A stretch of 64,000 nucleotides of DNA from Astrothelium macrocarpum (taxonomy: Eukaryota > Ascomycota > Dothideomycetes > Trypetheliales > Trypetheliaceae): contig JAGEMR010000009.1 of assembly GCA_021030915.1 (NCBI GenBank), positions 62,001 through 126,000 of the forward strand, in the 5' to 3' direction. The notes below the pieces were generated by a model. It did no database searches, had not been told where the DNA came from, and saw nothing but the letters and a program-made list of their open reading frames with translations. Below, one piece after another: positions 1 through 8,861 of the stretch (position 1 is the stretch's first letter; each line of letters opens with the position of its first letter). Position numbers and translations under genes: made by a program.

Positions 1-425
1 GCACTACAGACGATATCGGTGATGAAATGAAACTTCTTCTTCGGGTCCGTGTCGCTCTTAAATTCATGTTGAAAAGCTACCTGCCGGAAGAACTTCAGCT
101 GCAAATAGAAACATTGCTGAAATCCAATGACCAGCTGGATTTCAACAAACTGGACGCGCATTTGGAAAAGCTTTCTTCAATCCGCTCAGAGGCTTTAGCA
201 CTTCGATCCATTTCAGAGAACATTAGCCGTAAACGTGGTCTTAATGATGACGATGAAGCTATCGAGGCCAGGGCTGAGAAGAAGCGCAAGCAAGAAGAGG
301 AAGACCGCCGGAAAAAGAATGAAAACCGCAACATCAAGCAACTTAAAAAAGTGAACACTACAGGAATGAAAAAGTTGAGTAGCTTTTTCAGCAAGGCGCA
401 ACCAAAGAAAGAGTCCAGTGAATAA
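1..425 (+). CDS. Ribonuclease H2 subunit B, C-terminal part (5' end outside window)
   Basis: The frame is open from base 3 and ends with a TAA at 423-425, so only the last ~140 residues are present. RNase H2B is the non-catalytic subunit of the nuclear RNase H2 complex, which removes ribonucleotides and RNA:DNA hybrids. The visible part resembles the family's C-terminal helical region: a helix ending in SYLPEELQ, then a highly charged stretch (RAEKKRKQEEEDRRKK) that is probably nuclear-localising. Near the end, MKKLSSFF fits a PCNA-interacting (PIP) box in which Met takes the usual Gln position, as in other RNase H2B proteins. The N-terminal triple-barrel part is missing, so the identification rests on the tail alone. 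An upstream intron cannot be excluded in the first few bases. Confidence 0.8.
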   Translation, partial: TTDDIGDEMKLLLRVRVALKFMLKSYLPEELQLQIETLLKSNDQLDFNKLDAHLEKLSSIRSEALALRSISENISRKRGLNDDDEAIEARAEKKRKQEEEDRRKKNENRNIKQLKKVNTTGMKKLSSFFSKAQPKKESSE

Positions 426-970
426 TCGGTTAGATCGAATTTCGAATCGGAACCTTGACAAATTGAGACTTGTTTTCGATCTACAAGGGAACCGGAACCG
501 TCACCGTTGCCTATTGCCATTCTTAAAATCCAAGAGAGGCAATGCTCGTCTTATCCAAGATTAACTTGGAATCTCTAAACCATCGTACCACATGGCTCAT
601 GCAATAAAGGATTGAGATTGAGCAGCGCCACTCAACACTCTATTGAAGGTTCAGAAGAGTAATCTTCGAATGCTCCAGGGCTTGTGCACAATGCACACTT
701 CTCATGTTTGCCGGAGTGACAGGCCGTGGAAGCTTCACTAGGTAGTGGGGGAGCGGGGAGTTCCCCACGACGCCAGAGACTAGGTTTACCTGACCATTCT
801 ACCTAGGTACCTAACCTACTAGGTAGGTAATCTTTTGTCAAAAACTGCTAAGCAAGTTTCACAATGTCAAACATCAATACCACCTTTTCGAACCTGCTTG
901 AGCCCTGCAACCATTGTCCAGATTCTAAAAGCAACACAATTCAAGCAGCAGATCTCGCATCACCGACATT
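426..970. other. Intergenic: RNase H2B 3' flank and dioxygenase promoter
   Basis: No supported gene. The small reading frames here (for example 835-1020) lack family resemblance and overlap the start of the next gene. The only notable structure is the TAGGTA-rich inverted repeat at 799-826, about 145 bases before the dioxygenase start. Confidence 0.6.
799..826. repeat. Short inverted repeat with TAGGTA units
   Basis: CTACCTAG at 799-806 is the exact reverse complement of CTAGGTAG at 819-826, with a 12-base spacer. The surrounding bases add further TAGGTA/TACCTA copies. It lies 145 bases upstream of the dioxygenase ATG. It could be a palindromic regulatory site or a simple low-complexity motif; the sequence alone does not decide. 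Confidence 0.5.
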
Positions 971-2068
971 ATGGATCCATCCCAAGTCAAGATACCCCCC
1001 ATGAAGGACTTGACCATTGACAACATTACGGAAAATGTTCACATGATCAATGCACAATGTCCGGATCCCAGATTGAAATATCTCATGGAGCGACTCGTGT
1101 CGCATGTGCACGACTTTGCACGGGAAACGAGGCTCAGCCATGACGAATGGATGTCGGCAATCCTTTTCTTAACCTCCGTAGGACAAATCTGCAGTGACGT
1201 TCGCCAAGTATGTTCTAAGCTGCTCCACTTTAGAAACGATACAAGCTGACTAGCCTAAAGGAATTCATCCTTCTCTCGGACATCATTGGCCTTTCACTTC
1301 TTGTAGATAGCATCGATCATCCCAAACCTCCCGCCAGCACAGAAGGCACAGTTTTGGGGCCTTTTCATACGCACGACGCCCGCAGTGAAGTAAACGGGAC
1401 AGTAATATCTCATGATCCACAGGGCGAGCCTTGCCTCGTGGTCTGCACAGTCAAAGATACCAGCGGCAAGCCAGTTAGCGGGGTGAAAATCGACATCTGG
1501 GAGACAGACAGCAATGGTCTCTACGATGTGCAACATGCTGATCGAACGGAGCCAGATGGTCGAACAATCATGCATAGTGACGATCAAGGCATTTTCTGGT
1601 TCAAAGCTATTGTGCCTGTGCCTTACCCAATTCCGCATGACGGTCCTGTTGGCAAACTCCTGAAGTTACTGAAGCGGCACCCTTATCGGCCCAGTCATAT
1701 GCATTTCATGTTTGAGAAGCCAGGATATGATCACCTCATTACGTAAGTGCGATTCTTATTGTTCCAGTCATCTCATTGTCTGACTTTTTGGGCCCAGCGC
1801 ACTGTACCTCCGCAACGATCCCTATGAGACCTCGGACGCAGTCTTTGGTGTCAAGGATTCATTGCTCATCGATCTGCACAAAGTCGATGCAGAACAATCA
1901 AGGAAATACGAGGTACCAGAAGGTCAGAAGATGATCAAGTATGACTTCGTGCTCGTTTCAGAGGAAGAGTCGAGAAAACTTCGTGAAGAGAAGGCCATGC
2001 AGGCTATGAAAGCGCAAGGAAGGCAAATGAAATTGTACAAGGGTCTTCCGGTGCCGGATCTGGACTGA
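971..2068 (+). CDS. Intradiol ring-cleavage dioxygenase (hydroxyquinol/catechol 1,2-dioxygenase type)
   Basis: Non-haem Fe(III) dioxygenase that opens catechol or hydroxyquinol between the two hydroxyls, giving (cis,cis-)muconate or maleylacetate for the beta-ketoadipate route. Exons 971-1207, 1261-1742 and 1798-2068 give 329 residues. The N-terminal helical dimerisation segment (DEWMSAILFLTSVGQ) precedes the beta-sandwich core. The four iron ligands are visible: Tyr167 (GLYDVQ), Tyr201 (VPYPIP), and His225 and His227 (RPSHMHF). The GPFHTHDA motif and the YETSDAVFGVKDSL tail are typical of fungal hydroxyquinol-type members. Intron 1 has an early TAG (1251-1253) that would break the frame; the AAAG acceptor at 1260 keeps it. 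There is no signal peptide, so it is probably cytosolic. Substrate choice between catechol and hydroxyquinol is inferred. Confidence 0.9.
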
Positions 2069-2556
2069 TTTATTTTGGTGTTGGTCCTTATTGTAGTGCC
2101 ATAGTCCAACCTTGATTAATATAGGTCCAGATGAATTCTCAAATCCCACCATGGAATGCTCGTGGTTCAAATGTTTTTCATTTGCTTTCTTGATTTAGTA
2201 GGACATTGAAGAGAAATACAGATGGTACTTGTGTGTCGCCGAAAGGTGTTGGCAATCCAAATCACGATCCGTACTCGAGATAGCTATCTCACACCACCTC
2301 ACCGAAAATTCTATTTACATATCGGAGTGGAAAGTCTCAAGCTCATTATGAGCGCCTCTATGCTCTGTCCTTGATCTTAAGCAAACAAGGCCCAATCCCC
2401 TTATCCCGGACTCCAATTCGCTTGCAGAAAAGAACACCGTCCAATGCAAGCTCTTAAAACAATTATCCGAAAGTCAACTGGCGCACCAACTCTTCATTTC
2501 CCTGATGGTTCGATTCTTTTCAAGCAAACTTCCTTCACCTGCACCCTCCCTTCCTG
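2069..2556. other. Intergenic between convergent dioxygenase and PAM16 genes
   Basis: No gene supported. It holds the 3' flanks of two converging genes. A reading frame on the plus strand (2444-2686) is only the antisense shadow of the end of PAM16. Confidence 0.6.
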
Positions 2557-3077
2557 CTACCTATCCTTATATAGCTTCGGCCTCCAGCCCTCTTTTACCT
2601 CCTTTTCCCTCTCCTCCGTCTCCCTTGCCTCCCTCACTTCCAACTCGATTCGTTCTCTTGCCCTCAATATCTTACTCTGCAAGTAAAAGCTGCCGCCCTT
2701 CTTCGGATCATTCATATCGAACAGTCGTTTAAACCGCTCGGTCACCTGCTCCATGTTCGCGGTCCCTCCCCGCGGTGGCGTCACGTTCAATATGCGACAT
2801 GCCTCATCAAGCGTCAGGCCGGACGAGAGGAGGGTGTTGCTGTTGGCGTTGGCGCGACTCGCTGCTCCGCCCGCCGCGGCGTACTTTTGCGATGCCGACG
2901 CTTGCCGCCAGGCTTCGGCAAAGGCGCGACCAAAGACACGAGATCCGGTGATGAGGACTTGAGTGATGATGCGGTGGGCCTGGGAGGGGTTAGGGACGGG
3001 ATTTGTGGAGAGAGGATGGAGATCACAACGGGGATGGAGGGAGATGAGAGTATGGTTCGGGAAGCGATGCTTACCAT
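2557..3077 (-). CDS. PAM16: Mitochondrial import motor subunit Pam16/Tim16
   Basis: J-like protein of the presequence translocase-associated motor on the matrix side of the inner membrane. It pairs with Pam18 and controls Hsp70 stimulation. The gene is read as two exons: the ATG alone (3077-3075), a 95-nt intron (GTAAGC..CCCAG), then 2979-2557, giving 141 residues. The N-terminus MAHRIITQVLITGSRVFGRA matches the family's conserved hydrophobic start, followed by FAEAWRQASAS. The degenerate J domain (LDEACRILNVTPPRGG, RFKRLFDMNDPKKGGS, FYLQSKILRARERIE) lacks the HPD motif, as expected for Tim16. Length agrees with fungal orthologues. The start-codon-only exon is required to restore the conserved N-terminus; without it the frame has no suitable ATG. 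Confidence 0.92.
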
Positions 3078-3743
3078 GAGAAGGGAGAGGATCTGGAGGA
3101 AGTTCACACCCTGAGCCGCTGGAAACCTCGATTTCGATCCTTAGGGCTGCCGAAGAGAGGTGCTGAAGGAGGATGTTGATGTTGTGCAGGAAATCATTCG
3201 GCGCAAAAGAGCGATGGGTTCGGGAAAAAGATGGTATCGGACCCTGACGAAATTTGGAGAGTCAAAGCTGTCGGGCTCAGCTCATGATTCGTTGAGGACC
3301 TTGTGCCCATCGGATCCATATTAATAGAGTGGGAGCAGCCAGAAAGCACGAAATCACTTTTGTTCACTTTGTCTCTTGGCTTGGAATGCTATCAATATGT
3401 GGTGCCACACATATCCCCGAAATTACGGCCTTGCAGTCCCGGATGCAAAGGCTAAGGCCCTACAAACAAGATGCTTTTTCACATGCTCTTAACCGGCCGT
3501 AGCAATCTTGAGTTTGACACTCCGATCTGTGTCTTGTGATAGTCTCGGCTTACGCTCATGCCAATACATATGCTTGTGTTGTTGTGCATGCTTCGATGCT
3601 TCTTCCATCCATTTGACATCAATTCCTACGCATCCCCAGATCAGCCAAGCCCTGCGATGTTGTCAAAACTCACTATGACGTTACGGACAGAGCAATAGTT
3701 CCGAGAGCATGAAGAACGCCGTTTCCTGGCGCTTCTTTGGTAC
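3078..3743. other. Intergenic between divergent PAM16 and peroxin genes
   Basis: About 670 bases with no supported gene. It presumably carries both promoters. No clear TATA box or repeat was seen. Confidence 0.55.
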
Positions 3744-5625
3744 ATGGCAGCATTCGGTCAGTCTACGTACACTAAATCTATTATGCTTGCCTTACACTAC
3801 AAACAGACACACCTTGGTTGTCATCCATGTCTTCTGCCGCTTCAAGCTCCGCAGTTGGAGCGTCTGACCTTCATGATACTGCCGACCCAAATCCACCAAC
3901 GACAGCCGCCTTTTCGCCAGCTACCACGTCCCATTCTCCAGCTGCTGTCAAGCAACGCTCAACGATAATTGTTTACCAGAAGTCGCCGCTATTGATATCC
4001 ACACCTCCTCAAATCACAAGGGCTCTAGCCTACTCACACCCCTTCCTGCTTCCACTCAACAAGATTGTCGGTCTTCTGTCATGGACAACAGGCGATCCTT
4101 GGGAAAGCTTCCTGATGGTTGCTGCGTTCTGGAGCACTGCACTTTATGGGGATCTGATGATCAGATGGGCAGGTCCTTTGATACTCGTTATTGGCTTGAT
4201 TTTGGGCATGTACAGTCGGCGTTATTCCCCGCTATCTTCTACGGGATGGTCAAATGAGAAGTCTTCGAATAAAGAACAAAAACCAGGACCAGGTGCTTCG
4301 GAGGGGGCGACGAAAAATCACAAAAGCTTAGATGAGATTGTGGATATCTTGAGGATTTTTACCTCCCGTTGTAACATCCTACTCGATCCTTTCCTTCGCC
4401 TTACAGACTTTCTCTCGACTCAAAGAACCGCCACTTCTGCAACGACTCGACCAGCCCTTACTGCCTTATTCATCCGTATTCTGCTCGTCACGCCCATCTG
4501 GGTTATCTTTTCCTTACCTCCTATTTCAGTCATTACAACTAAAAGAGTTGTCCTTACTTTTGGTACATTAATTCTCAGTTGGCACTCACGCCCAGCTCGA
4601 GTTTCACGCACGATTCTTTGGCGCTCACGTACTATTCGGCGCATTTGTTCCGTAGCTACTGGTTTATCGTTTGGAGAACCAACCAAGCATGATGCACCGA
4701 AAGACAAGCGCACCGGACGAAAAACACTAGACGAGGTAGCCGCCTCACTTGCAGCCAAGAGAGCGCCAGACGCTACTGGCATACGCTTCACCTTTACACT
4801 ATTCGAAAACCAACGAAGATGGCTCGGCATAGGATGGACCTCCTCCATGCTTGCCTACGAGCGAACAGCGTGGACGGATGAACATCTGAACGCTATGCCA
4901 CCCAAAGACCAGTTTGAACTACCAGAAGTAGAAGGCGGCCACGCCAAATGGCGATGGGTAGAAGGCAGTCAATGGCGAATTGAAGGCGTGGACATTTCTT
5001 CCCCACCCAAAGACGTGACAAAGAAGAACGACCCAGAGAAAGATGGTTGGATCTTCTATGACAACAAGGTAACCTCCTCTCCACAGGAGCCCTCTCCTAC
5101 GCATCCTCTCTCTCGCCCAATCTAACCCGCCTCTCGCAGTGGCGCGACGGCCGCCGCGGCCAAGACAGTTGGGGCCGCTACACGCGCCGCCGCAAATGGC
5201 TCCGCGACGCCGAACTCGTCGACCTCCCCAGCCCCTCGCCCACACCTGTACCGACACCGCTCTCCACTATCCCGACCACGGCAGCCGGGTCCATGCCTCC
5301 TCCCTCGTCGTCCTCCACGCACACCCGCAACGCCTCCACCACCTCCACCGCCGACGACACCCTCGTCTCCGACACGGGCTCCGAGACCGGCACGCCGCTG
5401 CGGCCGCGTCGCCGCCGTTGGTTCTCGCGCGCCGGCGCCAGCGGTAATGCCGCAGGTGGCACGGGAAGCGAGGCAGCGAGTCTGGGTGGAGGCAGTGGGA
5501 GCACGGAGGGGAGTGCTGGGAGGGAGAGGGATGGGCCGGAGCAGGATGTGTATACGCCGCTGAGGCACGAAGAACGGGAGAGCGAGTGGGGGGTGGGGGA
5601 GGAGCTGAAAGTGGGGCTGGGGTGA
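3744..5625 (+). CDS. Dysferlin-domain peroxin of the Pex23/Pex30-32 (Pex24p) family
   Basis: Integral ER/peroxisomal membrane protein of the family that shapes ER subdomains and controls peroxisome size and number. The main exon runs to 5068; an intron (5069-5139) separates it from 5140-5625. Start: an ATG at 3827 begins SSAASSSAVG, but an upstream exon 3744-3756 spliced over a 50-nt intron (GTCAGT..ACAG) gives MAAFDTPWLSS in frame. I prefer the longer form (586 residues; 575 otherwise). Hydrophobic segments (SFLMVAAFWSTALYGDLM, PLILVIGLILGMYS, LFIRILLVTPIWVIF) form the membrane region. DysFN motifs (FTLFENQRRWLGIGW) follow, then DysFC (DGWIFYDNK joined across the intron to WRDGRRGQDSW and TRRRKW). 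The tail is low-complexity, Ser/Pro-rich and strongly GC-rich. Which of Pex23/30/31/32 it matches is not resolvable. Confidence 0.85.
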
Positions 5626-6613
5626 AGTGAGCTGAGATGAGGGGGGATGAGGTGAGATTGAGCGGGCTGGGACGTGATGGGATTCAGATGTTCATGCAGA
5701 GCGAGCTGCGGTGTGTTTCATCTAATGGAGAAGTTGTGGGGGTGAGAGGTCGGTGAGAGGGGGTCCGGGCGTTGAATTCATGTGCTTTGTACGATCAGGT
5801 GTTGGCAGGAATGGGGGTTTTCGGAGTAATCATTCGGCTGCTTGCTGATGGTCTAGAAGCATGCAGAGAATGTCCCGGCTAGAATTCACGATATTCGGAT
5901 ACTTCTTTGTTCAGGAGCTTGGAGAAGTTCGAAATGAAATGATTCTTGAGATGTGAGATTCTTTCTAGATGTTGCATTTGGATCGCTTTGAAACTGTTTT
6001 TGAAAGACTGACTATTTGCCATGCTATGTAGACTACGTATTTTCGATGTCTCAAGTTGCTCTGCAATATCTTTTCGATGACTACCTTTTTTCAATAGTCG
6101 CTCGTCCACCGGAATATGTCAGTCACAACATCTGTTATCTAACTTACCTCGCAGACTTTTCAGCTTCAGAGACAATCCTAGTCTCATAGAAAGATGCCAA
6201 AGCTTCGGGATTCTTAGCTCACTCCGTCTCTTTCCTCTTGTCGAACTACGGTGTCTATAGAGTTGACTTCACTTCCATTACGACTACATTGTTAACACAG
6301 AGTATACACCGTAATCAGTGCACGCAACAAGTTCATTAGGCAGGATTTTTACATATGTTCATAGCACATTGGACATTGTCGTCGAAAGGCGAGTCAGATA
6401 ATATATGCAATTGAAGCTAAGCTAGATCCCACTCATCTACAGTCTGCCTCATCGTCAATCCAGCAAGCCACCCCAAGCCGTTTCTCATCTGTGCAAAGTG
6501 ATGTGCAGAAGCAAAGTGAAGCAAGTGATAGCCATGTCAATCAAAGAGATTTGTGATCGGTAATGAGCGACGTTGACGATGATGAGCCGTCCATGTTCAC
6601 TAGGTGCACATGT
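5626..6613. other. Intergenic, AT-richer, no gene seen
   Basis: Nearly 1 kb between the peroxin and the metallothionein-like gene. A 76-residue minus-strand frame (6109-5879) has no family resemblance and no splice context. After the GC-rich peroxin tail the base composition becomes AT-richer. Nothing else is supported. Confidence 0.5.
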
Positions 6614-6810
6614 TTATTTCTACTGTGATTCAATCAGCAAGACAGGAAGACGAATCCACGCTCAACTGTTGCTTACGTTGCAGGTGCAGCTGCCAGTGGC
6701 GCAAGAGCAAGAGGAGCAAGAGCAGGAAGCGTTACCGCAGCCACCTAGATGAAAATGTCAGCTATCACAAGGGCAGTGCAATCGCCAGAGTAAGCCGTCT
6801 TACCAGCCAT
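6614..6810 (-). CDS. Small metallothionein-like cysteine-rich protein
   Basis: A three-exon reading recovers a very small protein. Exon 1 is ATGGCTG (6810-6804). A 59-nt intron follows (GTAAGA..GCTGAC..TCTAG). Exon 2 is 6744-6677, then a 57-nt intron (GTAAGC..GCTGAT..CAGTAG), and exon 3 (AAA TAA) is 6619-6614. The product is 26 residues: MAGGCGNASCSCSSC then SCATGSCTCNK. Seven cysteines, all coded TGC, are spaced C-X4-C-X-C-X2-C-X-C-X4-C-X-C, with Gly, Ser and Ala between. This is the size and seven-cysteine make-up of fungal copper-type metallothioneins such as the Neurospora protein, though the exact spacing differs. If intron 2 is retained the protein instead ends NVSNS at 6662, and the cysteines are unaffected. 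A TATA box and pyrimidine tract lie upstream. Likely cytosolic Cu(I)/Zn buffering (inference). Confidence 0.72.
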
Positions 6811-6907
6811 GATGATGATAGTTTGAGGTGGGGAGTGAAAAAAGCTTTGTTGCTTGATTTGAATTGTTGTTTGGAGGTGAAAGTCAAAGTCGGAAGTTGT
6901 TGCTTGA

Positions 6908-6950
6908 CAAAGAGAGAGAGAGGGAGAAGAGGGAGAGGGTTTATATATGC
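6908..6950 (-). promoter_or_regulatory. Core promoter of the metallothionein-like gene
   Basis: On the minus strand a TATATAA box (6947-6941) is followed by a long pyrimidine tract (about 6940-6908, CTCTCTCTCTCT-type). A CAA-rich leader then runs up to the ATG at 6810. TATA plus CT tract plus A/C-rich leader is the usual layout of strongly expressed fungal genes. It supports transcription in this direction. Confidence 0.6.
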
Positions 6951-8861
6951 AGCTTGGTGGGGTCAATTATGCGAATGCGGCCTCAACCCCTCCAAGGCCT
7001 ACCAAGCCCACCTTCCTTTATCCCACCCACGACAGGCTTCAGCAAGCCATTCTGCGGCTGCCGTTCTTGCCGCCCCGTGGTCGAGATCATGGGCAGCGCT
7101 GCGGGCCAGGCGATGCCATGCATTGCAGCACTTCACACTCATTGGCCCTACCTTTGGTGATGGTGGGGTCCCACGCGGCTTTATTGCGCTCGCTCCACGC
7201 CGGCCCCTTCCTTGGAAACCTCGAATGCTAGGATCAACCAGAGGCCTGGGTTTCGCGGCTCGATTTGATACGATGAATTTGTGACCTCACGTCGAGGGTT
7301 TTTCGCCGTAGCGCAGAGCTACAGCGTTTGAAGGATACCAAAGTAGCGTACCACGTTTGAAGTAGACTTCTACCCAGGCTCTGGAGATCGCAGTTCAAAG
7401 CAAATTCATCGGAATCGGACGAATAGAGTATCTTATTCCAAGGCAGATATCGTTATCCGTCCGTAATCTGAATGCTCAGTCACCATCACTTGACGTTCCG
7501 AGCATCGCTACGACATGCTCCGTTTCCGTTGGGGGGGGACGCCCGATGTCCGTGGCGCTTCCGATAAAGAACTTTCTCAATCGTATCGTACTTACAGAAA
7601 AGATTGTCCCTGATACGCTAGCCTGCAATGTAACCAGTCCAAGACCGGATTAGACTGATCAGCCGCTCAAAGCTGCTGGTGACTGACTCAGCGTCTGGCA
7701 TGCCACGACAGGTTCATTTGTAACGAGAATACCTAAGGCTATTTTACGTGGCAGTAACATATCTTCATCCTCGTTCATATCAATAATACAGCAGTGTAAA
7801 GACGTGTCTTAGCAGGCTAGTCTCCCTGCAACTTGCCAACGATCTCTTCACAACGTGTTTGTTCCGCATCTTGGCACTGCAGATCATTGTCTCTGCATGA
7901 CGGCCAGGTCAGCTGTGGGGGCTCGGTGCTACCTAGACAGGTACTGATCCGATGCCTGTCTATAATTACCGCAATTGCTGTGACCATTGAAAAAAGCCCC
8001 GCTCCAGAACAGCGGCTCGTACACTAAGCAGTTCTGATATGCTTAGCTGCGACATGGTGACATTTACAGGAGGTTGCCAAAGCTCGGACACACATTCACG
8101 GGGATTTTGATGGAGATTGAACAAACGTGAGATATGAACAGAAAGTTGGTTGCTAGCAGATTGAAAGCTGGGATGAATCGGAAGTAAAGATGAGATGCAA
8201 GGAAATCTAGAGGTACTTGAAATCATTGGGATGGACAAAGGCACAAGCGTGAGCATCCAGACATGCATAGAATATATGGAATAGTCGCGTTCGAGAAACT
8301 TTGGCTGCCGTTCTCTTGTATGATGCCTTGCTCAAAACAGAGCTTTCTATGTCCAGCATATTTCTCAGACAGCTTCATGACCAGTCGTGTGGACGGGAAA
8401 AGCCATGATGGATCTGGCGTGTGAACGTTGATAGGCGTGGGAAGATTTGGTCAGTATTTCAAAATGAGCCCGTAGCTTGTTTAAGTCGAATGAATAAAAC
8501 GTAGATGGGAGCTGAGTTGCGAAGGAGGGAGATGTGAAGTGCTTGCTGATTCTGAAGCTCGGACGTTTGGCCTGCAAGACATTCACCGTTCCGCTCGAAC
8601 GGGTTAGCTTCACTCGCTTGTGACGCTACTGCTCTTTACAATCAGCACTGGCCTTCGACATTTCTACGCGACTTTGTTTATGGCACTGTTGCCATCAACT
8701 TCTCATCAATCTGTTGTCATTCCACGCGCATCTATCGCGAAAGTTTTCTTCGTTAACGAGATAAATTTGTGCACGAGTAGGAGACTTCGCCTTGGAGTTA
8801 TTGCGGCCAGATTCGTCTTCAAGGCAATATATCAACTGGACATCGCGGCATTGCTGTGATC
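6951..8861. other. Long intergenic stretch between divergent genes
   Basis: About 1.9 kb with no supported gene. Frames at 7966-8268 and 8365-8613 (minus) and 8620-8859 (plus) lack motifs, splice context and family resemblance. A small hairpin (AGACAGG at 7935-7941 against CCTGTCT at 7955-7961) and a G9 run near 7531 are the only local structures noticed. It probably contains the upstream regulatory regions of the metallothionein-like gene and the poly(A) polymerase gene. Confidence 0.5.

Noticed and set aside
6604..7284. 226-codon plus-strand frame across the metallothionein-like gene
   Set aside because: No family resemblance; it runs over the TATA box, CT tract and cysteine codons of the minus-strand gene.
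7935..7961. Small hairpin (AGACAGG/CCTGTCT) as an RNA gene
   Set aside because: Only a 7-bp stem with no further structure, box motifs or tRNA-like features; such stems occur by chance in a 2 kb spacer.
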